Assembly (NCBI GenBank): GCA_021794095.1
Contig: JAJYRN010000017.1
Span: 1-58,305 of the forward strand
Reading direction: 5' to 3'
DNA length: 58,305 nucleotides
Origin: Acidobacteriota bacterium
GTDB taxonomy: Bacteria > Acidobacteriota > Holophagae > Holophagales > Holophagaceae
The position numbers and the translations under genes are program-made. Shown here piece by piece: positions 17,616 to 27,260 of the stretch. The number at the start of each line of letters is the position of its first letter. Position 1 is the first letter of the stretch. Under the pieces are notes generated by a model that worked only from the letters and a program-made list of their open reading frames with translations, was not told where the DNA came from and did no database searches.

Positions 17616-20143
17616 GGCCGATTCTTCTGCTTCATTGCCAGCCAGGTGAGGGCCTCGAGCGGCGTCATCCGGTTCAGATCCAGGGCTTCCATCTCGGCAC
17701 GGAGGGGATCGGGCTCGACCTCGAAGAGCGGCAGGGCCGGCTGCAGGGGCGTGGGGGCCTTGGGCATTTCCGGCGCCTGGGCCAGCAGCCGCTGGGCGCG
17801 CTGGATGACGCGGCGGGGGAGGCCCGCCAGCCGCGCCACCTGGATGCCGTAGCTGCGATCTGCCGGACCCGGCGCCACGCGGTGGAGGAAGTGGAGCTGC
17901 TCCTCCCACTCCTGCACCTCCACGTGGAGGTTCTGCACGCGAGGATCGTCCGCGAGCTTCGTCATCTCGAAGTAGTGCGTGGCGAAGAGTGTGCGTGGGG
18001 CGCCGCCGCGCATGTCCCGCAGGGCCTCGGCGATGGCCTCCGCCAGGGCCAGGCCATCCCGGGTGGAGGTGCCCCGGCCGATCTCGTCGAGGATGACGAG
18101 GCTGGCGGAGGTGGCCTGGTTGAGGATCCGGGCCGTCTCCGTCATCTCCACCATGAAGGTGGACTGGCCCCGGGCCAGCTGGTCCGAAGCGCCGATGCGG
18201 GTGAAGATGCGGTCCACCAGGCCGAAGCGCATGAGTTCCGCGGGCACGAAGGAGCCCGTCTGGGCCAGCACCACCAGCAGCGCCGCCGTGCGCAGGAAGG
18301 TGGACTTCCCGCCCATGTTGGGGCCCGTCACCACGGCCATGGGCTGGGCCGCCGTGAACTGGAGATCATTGGGAATGCATTCGCGGCCCAGCCGGGATTC
18401 CAGCATGGGGTGGCGGGCCGCGGCTAGCACCAGATCCCGCTCTTCGCCCAGCTCTGGGCGGGTCCAGCCCGAGAGCCGCGCCCGCTCCGCCAGGGCGGCC
18501 AGCAGATCCAGGGCGGCCGTGGCGCGGGCCAGGGCCGTGAGGTCGCTGCGGGATTCCAGCACCCGGGCCAGCAGGCGCTGCACCTGCGCCACCTCCAGCC
18601 GGACCTGGTCACCCTCGGCGCTGAGCAGGCGCTGCTCGAAGGCCACCAGCTTCTCGGTGGTGAAGCGCTCGGCGTTGGCGAGGGTCTGCTTGCGGAGGAA
18701 GTGGGCCGGCACCGCGCCCAGGTTGGCTTTGGTGATCTCGAAGTAGTAGCCGAACACCCGGTTGTACTTGATCTTCAGGCTCTGGATGCCGCTGGCCCGG
18801 CGTTCCTCCTCCTCGAGTTCGAGCATCACCTGCTTGGCGTCCCGGGCCAGATGGCGCACCGCGTCCAGCTCGGCGTCCACCCCATCGCGGATGGCCCCGC
18901 CCTTTTCCAGGTCCAGGGGCGGCGCCTCCGCCAGGCAGCGCTGCAGCTCGGCCAGGAGCGGCCCGCAGAGGGGCGTCTCCGCAGGCCAGAGACCCAGGTC
19001 CGCCACTTCGGGCGCCCAGCCCTCGTCCTGGAGCAGGGCCGGCAGCCTCTGGAGGACGGCCAGGCCCTCCCGCAGCTGGGCCAGTTCCGGCGGTGTGGCG
19101 AGGCCCAGGGCCACGCGGCCCAGGAGCCGGTCCAGGTCCGGCACCCGCGCGAGGAGCGTCTGGATCGGCCCGCGGCGGCGATCCTCCGTGAGCCAAGCCA
19201 CCTGCGACCAGCGGCACTCCAGGGCGGCTCGGTCCCGCAGGGGCTGTTCCAGCCAGGCCTTCAGCAGGCGTGAGCCCAGGCGGGTGCGGCACTGGTCCAG
19301 CAGGGCCAGAAGGGTGCCCGTCTTGCCGCCATCCAGGCCGTTGGCGAAGACCTCCAGGTGTCGGGCGCTGGTGGCGTCGAGCAGGGGACCGGAGGCGCCC
19401 AGTTCGAGGCTGACGCCCTGCAAATGCGCCGGTCGGCCCTTCTGGGTGGCCTCCACGTGATCCAGCAGGGCCGCCAGGGCACCCACCGCCACGGGAAAGG
19501 GATCGAGCCCCACGCCTTCCAGATGCTGCCAGCCGAAGAAGGCCAGCACCTGCTGGTGGGCCCGGGAAACCTCGAAGCGCCAGGCGGGCAGGCGGGTGCG
19601 GGCGGCGTCCAGTTCGGGCACGTCGGGGGCGCCCTCGGCCAGGATCAGCTCCTGGGGGGTAAGCCGCTCAAGCGTGGCCCGCAGGGCATCATCCCCTTCG
19701 CCCGGCAGCACCCGCAGGGCGCCGGAGGCGAGCTGAAGCAGCGCCAGGCCCCAGGTCGCGCCCGAACGGTGGAGGGCGCAGAGCCAGCGGGCATCGTCAT
19801 CCAGCCAGGTGCCGGGCGTGATGATGCGCTTGAGGGCGCGGGGCAGCAGGCCCTTGACCTCCTCGGCCTTGGCGGTGGGCTCGGCGATGGCCGCGGAGAA
19901 GCCCGCTGCCAGCAGCTTTGGGAGGTACGAATCCAGCGCGAAATGGGGCACGCCGCACATGGGCGTTTCGGATTCCGTGCCCTTGCCCCGCATTGTCAGG
20001 GCGATCTCCAGCACCGGTGCGGCGCGGACGGCGTCCTCGCCCAGGATCTCGTAGAAGTCCCCCATCCGCGTGAGCAGCACCGCATCGCCGGCCTCGCGCT
20101 TGAGGCCGGCGATCTGCTGCATCATGGGCGTGGACATGGGCAT
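17612..20143 (-). CDS. mutS: DNA mismatch repair protein MutS
   Basis: About 843 aa. Recognises mispairs and starts repair with MutL. The N-terminal mismatch-binding domain has the Phe-x-Glu motif (RMGDFYEI), followed by connector, lever and clamp domains and an ABC-type ATPase with Walker A GPNMGGKSTFLR, the QSTFMVEM signature stretch and Walker B LVILDEIGRGTS. The end (LEALTWLAMKQKN) is the usual MutS C-terminus. ATG at 20143 is favoured (20137 also possible); it follows the hybrid kinase gene on the same strand. mutL is not in the window. Confidence 0.97.
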   Translation of the reverse strand: MPMSTPMMQQIAGLKREAGDAVLLTRMGDFYEILGEDAVRAAPVLEIALTMRGKGTESETPMCGVPHFALDSYLPKLLAAGFSAAIAEPTAKAEEVKGLLPRALKRIITPGTWLDDDARWLCALHRSGATWGLALLQLASGALRVLPGEGDDALRATLERLTPQELILAEGAPDVPELDAARTRLPAWRFEVSRAHQQVLAFFGWQHLEGVGLDPFPVAVGALAALLDHVEATQKGRPAHLQGVSLELGASGPLLDATSARHLEVFANGLDGGKTGTLLALLDQCRTRLGSRLLKAWLEQPLRDRAALECRWSQVAWLTEDRRRGPIQTLLARVPDLDRLLGRVALGLATPPELAQLREGLAVLQRLPALLQDEGWAPEVADLGLWPAETPLCGPLLAELQRCLAEAPPLDLEKGGAIRDGVDAELDAVRHLARDAKQVMLELEEEERRASGIQSLKIKYNRVFGYYFEITKANLGAVPAHFLRKQTLANAERFTTEKLVAFEQRLLSAEGDQVRLEVAQVQRLLARVLESRSDLTALARATAALDLLAALAERARLSGWTRPELGEERDLVLAAARHPMLESRLGRECIPNDLQFTAAQPMAVVTGPNMGGKSTFLRTAALLVVLAQTGSFVPAELMRFGLVDRIFTRIGASDQLARGQSTFMVEMTETARILNQATSASLVILDEIGRGTSTRDGLALAEAIAEALRDMRGGAPRTLFATHYFEMTKLADDPRVQNLHVEVQEWEEQLHFLHRVAPGPADRSYGIQVARLAGLPRRVIQRAQRLLAQAPEMPKAPTPLQPALPLFEVEPDPLRAEMEALDLNRMTPLEALTWLAMKQKNRP

Positions 20144-20182
20144 CCCTGGCGGGAAACCTCGATCTTCCCACAACCGATCCGG

Positions 20183-22105
20183 TCATTCCCCCAGACACTC
20201 GCGAACCTTGCGGAGCAGATCCTTGGGACCGTAGGGCTTCTGGAGGAAGGCCACCTGGCCGTGGCGCTGGAATTCCGGCGCGAGGTGGGCGGTGCTGTAG
20301 CCGCTGGAGATCAGGATGGGCACCTTGGCGCCGGCCCCGCCGCCCGAGCGGAGGGCGGCCAGCACTTCTTCGCCGCTCATTTCCGGCATGGTGAGGTCGA
20401 GCACCAGCATCCGGATCTCTGGGGCTTCGGCCTGGTAGCGAGTGAGGCCCTCCCGGCCGTCGCGGGCGGTGCGGACGGTGAAGCCGCTGCGCTCCAGGCT
20501 GTGCGCGGCCACGTTCCGGACAGCCTCCTCGTCATCCACCACCAGGATCGTGCCGTGACCGAAATAGGGCTGGGAGCCTGTCCGGATGGGCACGTCCTGG
20601 GGTTGTTCCCGCTGGGCGGGTGGGAACAGCAGGCGGAAGGACGTGCCCTCGCCCGGCCGGCTGTGGACCTGGATGGCGCCGTGGTGTCCCCGGACGATGC
20701 CCAGGACCGCCGCGAGGCCCAGCCCCCGCCCCGTGAACTTGGTGGTGAAGAAGGGATCGAAGATCCGCTGGAGGGTGGCTTCCTCCATGCCGACACCGGT
20801 GTCCGCCACCTCCAGGAATACAGCCTCTCCAGAGGGTGCGGAACCCGCCAGGACCGGGGTCTCCGGCTCGCAGAGCAGGGTGCCGGTGGTGATGCGGATC
20901 CGCCCCGGATGGTCCCCCAGGGCGTCCGACGCGTTGGTGATCAGGTTCATGAGCACCTGCCGGATCTGGGTGGCATCGCCTTCGATGGGCGGCAGGTCCG
21001 GGGCGAAGTGGTACTCGATCAGGGCCTTCTTGGAAATGACGGTGGCGAGCAGTTCGCCCATCTCCTCCACCAGGCGGGACAGGGCCAGGGGCTCGACAAG
21101 GAACCGGCCGCGGCCCGAATAGGCCAGGAGCTGGCGGGTGAGGTCGGCGGCCCGCTGGGCCGCGGTTTCCACCTGGCGCAGGCGGCGGTTGAGAGGGTGA
21201 TCCTCCGGCACTTCCATCATCGCGAGGCCCACCTGGCCCATGATGCCCATGAGCAGGTTGTTGAAGTCGTGCGCGATGCCGCCCGCCAGCACGCCCAGGC
21301 TTTCCAGCTTCTGCGCCTGCTGGAGCTTGGCGTCCATGGCCCGGCGCTCCAGCTCGTTCTGCCGCTGGTCGGTGATATCGCGCGCGTGGATGAGGATGCC
21401 TTCGACGCCGGGCACTTCCAGGGCGTTCTGGGCGGTGAGTTCCAGGATCCGCCAGCCCATGTGGCGGTGGCGGGCCCGGATCTCCAGGGTGCGGGCCTCC
21501 TGCGGGTGGCCGAGCAGGGTCTGGAGGAGGCGGGCGGCGGCCGGCTGGTCCTCGGGGTGGACCAGCGCGAAGGCCGAAAAACCTGAATGATCCCCGGTGC
21601 GGTAGCCCAGCATCCGGAGGGCGGAAGGGCTGGCGTAGCGCAGGCGGCCTTCCCCATCCAGGATCACCACCAGATCCTGGGTGTTCTCGATGAGGGCGCG
21701 GAACCGCGATTCCCGGGCCTGGAGCTCCCGCTCCATCCGGTGGCGGAAGAGGGCCATCTCGATGGTGGAATGGAGGGCCCGCTCCTCGAAGGGTTTCACG
21801 AGGTAGCCATAGGGGCGGCTGCGCTTGGCCCGCTCCAGGGTGGCCTCGTCGGCATAGGCCGTGAGGAACACCACCGGCACGCCCAGGGCCTGGAGCCGGC
21901 CGGCCGCCGCGATGCCATCTTCGCCGTCTTCCAGGGAGACATCCATGAGGGCCAGATCGGGGTGGGTGCGTTCCGCCAGGGCGAGGGCCTCGGCGGTGTT
22001 GGCCGCCGTGCCCACCGGCTCGTAGCCCAGGGCCTGGAGGTGCAGGCGCAGATCCATGGCCACGATGGCCTCATCCTCCGCGATCAGGATCCGGTCAGGC
22101 GTCAT
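20183..22105 (-). CDS. Hybrid histidine kinase (REC-PAS-HisKA-HATPase-REC)
   Basis: 640 aa, cytoplasmic, no membrane segment. The N-terminal receiver is DRILIAEDEAIVAMDL with Asp in LALMDVSLEDG. A PAS domain follows (about residues 130-250), then the phosphoacceptor-His helix GGIAHDFNNLLMGIMGQ, a GHKL ATPase (DTGVGM, GRGLGLAAVLGI) and a C-terminal receiver (ILVVDDEEAV, Asp in LVLDLTMPEM). Its ATG lies inside the end of the upstream kinase gene (11-bp overlap), so the two kinases are translationally coupled and may act in one phosphorelay. Confidence 0.93.
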   Translation of the reverse strand: MTPDRILIAEDEAIVAMDLRLHLQALGYEPVGTAANTAEALALAERTHPDLALMDVSLEDGEDGIAAAGRLQALGVPVVFLTAYADEATLERAKRSRPYGYLVKPFEERALHSTIEMALFRHRMERELQARESRFRALIENTQDLVVILDGEGRLRYASPSALRMLGYRTGDHSGFSAFALVHPEDQPAAARLLQTLLGHPQEARTLEIRARHRHMGWRILELTAQNALEVPGVEGILIHARDITDQRQNELERRAMDAKLQQAQKLESLGVLAGGIAHDFNNLLMGIMGQVGLAMMEVPEDHPLNRRLRQVETAAQRAADLTRQLLAYSGRGRFLVEPLALSRLVEEMGELLATVISKKALIEYHFAPDLPPIEGDATQIRQVLMNLITNASDALGDHPGRIRITTGTLLCEPETPVLAGSAPSGEAVFLEVADTGVGMEEATLQRIFDPFFTTKFTGRGLGLAAVLGIVRGHHGAIQVHSRPGEGTSFRLLFPPAQREQPQDVPIRTGSQPYFGHGTILVVDDEEAVRNVAAHSLERSGFTVRTARDGREGLTRYQAEAPEIRMLVLDLTMPEMSGEEVLAALRSGGGAGAKVPILISSGYSTAHLAPEFQRHGQVAFLQKPYGPKDLLRKVRECLGE

Positions 22106-23540
22106 GGGAACCACGGCTCGATCGGGGGGTGAAGGACAGGCGGAAGGCGGCGCCACGGCGCCGTTCCAGCTCCAGGCTGCCGCCCAGCTGGCCGGCCAGG
22201 GCCTGGACCAGTTGGAAGCCGAGCCGGCCATGGTCCGGATCCACGCCCTCCGGCAGACCCACGCCCGAGTCGGCGACCCGGACCTGGACCTGGCCATCCG
22301 GCTGGCCCTCGATGGCAATCTCCAGGCTGCCGCCCTCCCCGGGCGGGAAGGCATGCTGCAAGGCGTTGGAGATCAGCTCATTCAGGATGAGCCCCAGGGG
22401 GACGGCATCATCCGGATCCAGCAGGACGGGCGCCACCTGGACCTGGAGATCCACCAGGGCCGGGGCGCTGGCGTAGCTCCGTACCAGCCGTTCCGCCAGG
22501 GAGCGCACATAGGCGGGCAGGTCCAGCCGGGTGGCGTCCGGTGCGTGCTTGAGTTTCTGGTGGATGAGGGCGATGGCCTGGATGCGCTCTTGGGCCTCCT
22601 CCAGGGCCTGCCGGACGGCGGGCTGCGCGTGGGTGGCGGCCTGGAGCCGGAGCAGGCTGGAGACCACCTGCAGGTTGTTCTTCACCCGGTGATGGATCTC
22701 CTTGAGGAGGAGATCCTTCTCGCGCAAGGCGGCCTGGGCGGCCTGTTCCTGGCGCTTGACCTCCGACATGTCCCGCACGATGGCCAGCACCTCGTTCGCC
22801 CGGTGGGGGATGATGCGGGCCTCGAAGGTGCGTTCACGGCCCTGGGGGTCGGGAAGCAGGTAGGAGAACCGCTGGGGGTGGCCGGTCTGGAGGCAGGCGC
22901 GGATGGCTGCCAGGGCCGGTTCCGCCAGCGCCGGCAGCAGGTGCGCCAGATCCCTGCCGAGGAAGGTCTCAGGCGCCAGGGCCAGTTGGCCCGGATCCCC
23001 GCCCCGGTAGTCCAGCAGGGTGCCCCGGCCATCCAGGTGGAAGATCAGGTCCGGCAGGGTGGCCAGGAGGCTGCTCAGCTCCTGCTCGCTGTGGCGGAGC
23101 GCCTCCAGGGCCGCCCGCTGCTCCGTGACATCCGTCAGGGAGCACACCACGCCCTGGATGCGCCCCTGCTCCACCAGCGGATGGGCCGATGCCTGCACCC
23201 AGGCGCGGCTCGCATCCCGGCGCAGGAAGCCGAAAACCCGGCGGGAGACAGGCAGGCCCGTGGCCAGGGCTTCCCGAAAGGGCAGATCCCCGAGGGTCAT
23301 GGGCATGCCGTCTTCCCGGATGAGGTCCCGCCGCTCATCCAACTCCTCGTTCATGCACCAGGGGTCGCCATCGAGGATGCGCGTCACGGCGTCATTGGCG
23401 GCCTGGACGCGCCCTGTGGCATCCCGCAGGACGATGCCCTCGTCCAGGACGCCCAGGATGGCGCGGTACTGGGCCTCGGGGGAGCCCAGGAAGAATGGAC
23501 CGGAATCGAGCGAGGGGACGGGTGGTTCCATGGGCTTCAT
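22095..23540 (-). CDS. PAS-domain histidine kinase of the HisKA_2 type
   Basis: 481 aa with no transmembrane segments. Two PAS-like sensor domains (starting about residues 20 and 155) precede the HisKA_2 phosphoacceptor motif KEIHHRVKNNLQVVSSLL, then a GHKL ATPase (ELISNALQHAFP, DSGVGLP, LGFQLVQALA). This kinase type commonly pairs with receiver-first response proteins, and the next gene begins with such a receiver. It overlaps the FliK-like gene upstream by 4 bp and the hybrid kinase downstream by 11 bp. Confidence 0.92.
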   Translation of the reverse strand: MKPMEPPVPSLDSGPFFLGSPEAQYRAILGVLDEGIVLRDATGRVQAANDAVTRILDGDPWCMNEELDERRDLIREDGMPMTLGDLPFREALATGLPVSRRVFGFLRRDASRAWVQASAHPLVEQGRIQGVVCSLTDVTEQRAALEALRHSEQELSSLLATLPDLIFHLDGRGTLLDYRGGDPGQLALAPETFLGRDLAHLLPALAEPALAAIRACLQTGHPQRFSYLLPDPQGRERTFEARIIPHRANEVLAIVRDMSEVKRQEQAAQAALREKDLLLKEIHHRVKNNLQVVSSLLRLQAATHAQPAVRQALEEAQERIQAIALIHQKLKHAPDATRLDLPAYVRSLAERLVRSYASAPALVDLQVQVAPVLLDPDDAVPLGLILNELISNALQHAFPPGEGGSLEIAIEGQPDGQVQVRVADSGVGLPEGVDPDHGRLGFQLVQALAGQLGGSLELERRRGAAFRLSFTPRSSRGSHDA

Positions 23541-24421
23541 CCGAGGGCTGTCAGAGGGGGGGCGCCCGCCAGGGCGCGGAGATCCGGGGCCGGGTCCGGC
23601 AACGGCAGGAGGCGGACGGTGGCCGGCGCCCCCAGGGCGGACAGGCCGGATTCCAATTCGGGGCGCAGCGCCTCCAGGCGGCTGGGATCCTGGAGCCAGA
23701 TCCGGGCCTGGAAGCCGGCGGGACCGCGCTCCACCCCCAACCGCACGGGGCCGAGGGTGCTGAAGGGCACGCTCAGGAGGACGCGGTGGGTCCTGGCTTC
23801 CTGAGCGGCCTGGGGGGCATCCGCCTCTACCCAGAGGCGCAGCGGTTCTCCGGCGGGTGCCCAGGGCAGGGGCACCTCGAAGAGGCCTGTGCCGTCCTGG
23901 GCCTGCAACTGGTGGAAGGGGGCTTCCCGGGGGGAAAGGGCGGGGTTGGCCAGGGTGGTCAGCACCGCCTTCAACAGGGCGGTCCAGGTCTGCGGCGTGT
24001 CAGCGGCCCCAGGCTGGGCGGCGGCCTGGAAGGCCTCTGCCAGGGCGGGCAGCGTCTGAGGGGCGGCCTGGAGGCGGGTCAGCAGCGGACCGGCCTCCCC
24101 CTGGGCCAGGGGCGCCAGGACCGGGTCCGTTGGCGGCGGCGTGGCGCGCAGAACCTGGAGCTGGACGCCCGTGCCGCCGGGCAGGGGCTGGGCGCGGAGG
24201 GCGAGCAGGCTGCCGGGTGGGTAGGGGAGCTGGCCCTGGGCCAGCAGTTCCTGGCCGTTCGGCAGCTGGAGCCGCAGGCCCTCGGGCAGAACCTCGAGCA
24301 GGGTGGCTTCCACCAGGGTCTGAAGGGCCAGGCGATCGAGGGCGGCTCCGGCCCCGCTGCTGGAGGACAGCAGCTGGAGGGTGCCGAGCGCCGGGGCGGA
24401 AAGGGGCGTCAGTCCGTTCAT
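23537..24421 (-). CDS. Hypothetical protein, FliK-like C-terminal domain
   Basis: 294 aa, rich in Ala, Leu, Pro and Gln. Residues about 190-275 (LLSVPFSTLGPVRLGVERGPAGFQARIWL, then LRPELESGLSALGAPATVRLLP) resemble the flagellar hook-length control C-terminal domain, where LGxVxVxL and a later LxxxLxxxG are conserved. The N-terminal half is a low-complexity linker as in FliK proteins. It overlaps cheB by 4 bp. No other flagellar gene is in the window, so a role in hook length is uncertain and it may be a FliK-related protein of unknown job. Confidence 0.5.
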   Translation of the reverse strand: MNGLTPLSAPALGTLQLLSSSSGAGAALDRLALQTLVEATLLEVLPEGLRLQLPNGQELLAQGQLPYPPGSLLALRAQPLPGGTGVQLQVLRATPPPTDPVLAPLAQGEAGPLLTRLQAAPQTLPALAEAFQAAAQPGAADTPQTWTALLKAVLTTLANPALSPREAPFHQLQAQDGTGLFEVPLPWAPAGEPLRLWVEADAPQAAQEARTHRVLLSVPFSTLGPVRLGVERGPAGFQARIWLQDPSRLEALRPELESGLSALGAPATVRLLPLPDPAPDLRALAGAPPLTALG

Positions 24422-25524
24422 CCGAGCCTGAAGTGGCGGCGCAGGTGGCCGGCGATCTCGGGCAGCGGGGCCACCACATCCACACAGCCCCGCTCGACAG
24501 CGGCCCGGGGCATGCCGTACACCACGCAGGATTCTTCGGCTTCGGCGAGGGTGTGGGCCCCCTTGTGTTTGAGCTGTTCCATGCCCTTCGCGCCATCGGC
24601 CCCCATGCCGGTCAGAATGGCGGCCAGCACCTGGCCCCGGAACTGCTCGGACACGCTCTGGAACATCACGTCCACGCTGGGGCGATGCAGGGAGGAGACC
24701 GGCTCAGGGCTCAATTCCACGCAGCCTTTGGGCGTGCGGGTGCCATAGAGCAGGTGGATGCCGCCCGGGGCGATGTAGACCGTGCCGGGCTTCAGCGGCT
24801 CGCCCTGTTCGGCCTCTTTCACATGAACCTGGCAGAGGCCGTTCAGGCGGTCGGCGAAGGGCTTGGTGAAGGTACTGGGCATGTGCTGGACGACGAGGCA
24901 GGGCACGGGAAGGCCAGCGGGGAGCGCGGGCAGGATGTCCTGAAGCGCCTTGGGGCCGCCCGTGGAGCTGCCGATCACCAGCAGTTCGGCCATGGGCGAG
25001 CTCGCGAGATCCTTTCCGGCGGGTGGAGGCGCCGCAGGCCGCGGCTGGGCGGGCCTGGAGGCCGGGGTGCCGGTGGGGGGGATGGCCCGGAGCGGCGCCT
25101 CGGTGTGGGGGCGGGGATGGAATTTAGGGCTGGTGGCCAGACGGCGCACCTTCTCCTGCAGATCCTGCTGGATCTGCATGATGCTCATGGTGGCGAAGCT
25201 GCTCTCCTTGGGGATGAAGTCCAGGGCCCCCAGGGACAGCGCGTCCAGCGTGGCCTGCGCGCCTTCCTGGGTGAGGCTGGAGACCATCAGCACCGGCAGC
25301 GGGTGGGTGGCCATGATCTTCTTCAGGCAGGTGAGCCCGTCCATCCGGGGCATCTCGATGTCCAGGGTGACGATGTCGGGCTGGTGCTCTTCCAGCTTCT
25401 CCAGAGCATCAATGCCATCCCGCGCGGTGGCCACCACCTTCAGATCGGGCGCGTCCTCCAGCATTTTCTGAAGGGATTTCCGCATGAAGGGACTGTCATC
25501 AACGACCAGGATCCGGATGGTCAT
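24418..25524 (-). CDS. cheB: Chemotaxis protein-glutamate methylesterase CheB
   Basis: A 368-aa response-regulator esterase that demethylates and deamidates chemoreceptors. The receiver domain (IRILVVDDSPFMRK, Asp in IVTLDIEMPRMDG) is joined by a Pro/Ala linker (about residues 140-178) to the catalytic domain with the Ser-His-Asp triad visible in IGSSTGGPKAL, VVQHMP and ILTGMGADG. It lies in the cheR-HDOD-HDOD-cheB run. No cheA, cheW or receptor gene is present here, so its partners are elsewhere. Confidence 0.95.
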   Translation of the reverse strand: MTIRILVVDDSPFMRKSLQKMLEDAPDLKVVATARDGIDALEKLEEHQPDIVTLDIEMPRMDGLTCLKKIMATHPLPVLMVSSLTQEGAQATLDALSLGALDFIPKESSFATMSIMQIQQDLQEKVRRLATSPKFHPRPHTEAPLRAIPPTGTPASRPAQPRPAAPPPAGKDLASSPMAELLVIGSSTGGPKALQDILPALPAGLPVPCLVVQHMPSTFTKPFADRLNGLCQVHVKEAEQGEPLKPGTVYIAPGGIHLLYGTRTPKGCVELSPEPVSSLHRPSVDVMFQSVSEQFRGQVLAAILTGMGADGAKGMEQLKHKGAHTLAEAEESCVVYGMPRAAVERGCVDVVAPLPEIAGHLRRHFRLG

Positions 25525-25533
25525 GGCTGCTCC

Positions 25534-26400
25534 TCAGTTCTGGAAGGCCAGCTCGACGAAGGCGAGCGCGTGGTCCACCTCGTCGTCAATGGAGAAGGTC
25601 AGCCGTTCCACGTCCAGGTCCTTGTCGAGGGAACCCGCGAGCACGGACTGGAAGGCCGGCAGTTCCTCAAGGGAGAAGCTCAGGCGCTCATCGCCGGGTC
25701 CCATGGGAATCCGGCTCCGCACCATCAGATCGGCCAGGTGGATGAGGTTGGGCAGGTACTCGCTGGGCTTGGGCTGATGGTGATCCCGGATGACATTGGT
25801 GATGGTGTCCGGGAAATGCCAGTCCGCGGCCAGGATGGCGCCCGCCGCGGCGTGATCCAGCCCCAGGCACTCCTGTTCGGCCTCCACGTAGGCCAGGCCC
25901 TCCTGGACCCGCGCCAGCACGGCCTGGTAGGCCTCCGGGAAGCAGGTGTCCAGGGCGATCTTCCCGATGTCGTGCAGCAGGCCGCAGAGGAAGGCCGTCT
26001 CGGCCTGGCCGTGGCGGCGGGTCATGCGGCACACGCCCTTGGCCACCAGCCCCACCGCCACGCTGTGCTGCCAGAGGCGGGTCGGATCGAGGTGCACGCC
26101 CCCGCGGAGGGTGCGGATCACCGCGGTGCCCGTGCCCAGGTTGGCGATGGCGTCAAACCCCAGCCGGAGCACAGCGGTACGGAGGTCAATGGCGGCGCCA
26201 TCCCCGGCGTAGAGGGCCGAATTGGCCAGGCGCAGCAGGGTGGCGGACAGCGGCGGATCCTTGGACAGGATGGCCAGGATGCGATCCACGGTGCAGCGGT
26301 CGTCCTGGACGGCCTCGCCCAGGGCCACCACCGTCAGGGGGAGGCTGGGCAGGGTCTTCGCCTTCAGGCGCGAGGTCAACTGCTCCGGGGTGATGGTCAT
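25534..26400 (-). CDS. HDOD-domain signalling protein (second of pair)
   Basis: A 288-aa protein almost wholly composed of an HDOD domain: LPSLPLTVVALGEAVQD, TLLRLANSALYAG, then AFLCGLLHDIGKIAL and LGLDHAAAGAILAADWHFPD. HDOD proteins are degenerate HD relatives used in bacterial signalling and usually lack phosphodiesterase activity, though this one keeps an HD pair in LLHDIGK. Its ATG begins at the base after the stop of the preceding HDOD gene. The two paralogues probably arose by tandem duplication. Confidence 0.88.
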   Translation of the reverse strand: MTITPEQLTSRLKAKTLPSLPLTVVALGEAVQDDRCTVDRILAILSKDPPLSATLLRLANSALYAGDGAAIDLRTAVLRLGFDAIANLGTGTAVIRTLRGGVHLDPTRLWQHSVAVGLVAKGVCRMTRRHGQAETAFLCGLLHDIGKIALDTCFPEAYQAVLARVQEGLAYVEAEQECLGLDHAAAGAILAADWHFPDTITNVIRDHHQPKPSEYLPNLIHLADLMVRSRIPMGPGDERLSFSLEELPAFQSVLAGSLDKDLDVERLTFSIDDEVDHALAFVELAFQN

Positions 26401-27249
26401 TCAGAACTCCGCGATCATCGTCTTGTCCTGTTCGATGGCGGCTCTCACGGCCTCCTGGTGGCTTTCCAGAGCTTCCGGCCCCAGTTTGAGAATGTCCATG
26501 GCCTGGAGGGCGGCCGACTCCAGATGGATGGGATCGCCGATGCCGGCCTTCTGCTCAAGGGCCAGGCGGTTGGCCAGGGCCACGATGGCCGCCAGAGGCA
26601 GGTGGTCCTCCTGGGCGTGGATGGGATCGTGGTGCCAGCGGGCGGCCTGCTGGAGGCTGGGCGCCAGATTCCACTTCTGCACCAGCGCCTCGCCCACCAT
26701 GGCGTGGTCGAAACCGAAGGTATCCAGTTCCAGCGCCAGGCCATCCCCGCGCTCGTTGTAGACCGTGCGCAGCAGGGCGCTGTAGCGCTCGGGGAACTTC
26801 ACGCCCATCACCGATTTCCCGATGTCATGCAGGAGGCCGCCGATGAAGGCCTCTTCCACCCGCGGGAAGCGCAGGGTCTTGGCGAAGGCGCGGCTGGCGA
26901 TGGCGGCGACCAGGGCGTGCTCCCAGATCAGGCGCTCCTGGAGGCCCACGGTGCCCCGGTGGTAGAGGTTTTTTGCGGAACTGGCGATGACCACGCTCTT
27001 GATGGTGGAGAAGCCCAGGGTCATGATCGCCTGCGTGAGGGTGGTGACCTCCCGGACCATGCCGAACATGGCGGAGTTGGCGATCTTGAGGATCTGGCCC
27101 GTGAGCGCCTGATCCGTGGAGATCACGCGCCGCAGGTCCTCGGCCGAAGCATCCGGATCGGCGGTCAGGCGCAGCAGTTGGGTTGCCACCTGGGGCAGAG
27201 GCGGCAGGTCGCCCAGGTTCGCGATGAGTTCTTGCGGCGTGATCGGCAT
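26401..27249 (-). CDS. HDOD-domain signalling protein (first of pair)
   Basis: 282 aa and paralogous to its downstream neighbour. It reads LGDLPPLPQVATQLLRLT, QILKIANSAMFGM, FIGGLLHDIGKSVMGVKFPE and FGFDHAMVGEALVQKWNL. Placed 11 bp after cheR on the same strand, it is likely part of one transcript with the chemotaxis enzymes. Function is inferred from the domain only. Confidence 0.88.
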   Translation of the reverse strand: MPITPQELIANLGDLPPLPQVATQLLRLTADPDASAEDLRRVISTDQALTGQILKIANSAMFGMVREVTTLTQAIMTLGFSTIKSVVIASSAKNLYHRGTVGLQERLIWEHALVAAIASRAFAKTLRFPRVEEAFIGGLLHDIGKSVMGVKFPERYSALLRTVYNERGDGLALELDTFGFDHAMVGEALVQKWNLAPSLQQAARWHHDPIHAQEDHLPLAAIVALANRLALEQKAGIGDPIHLESAALQAMDILKLGPEALESHQEAVRAAIEQDKTMIAEF

Positions 27250-27260
27250 GGTGTGCTCCC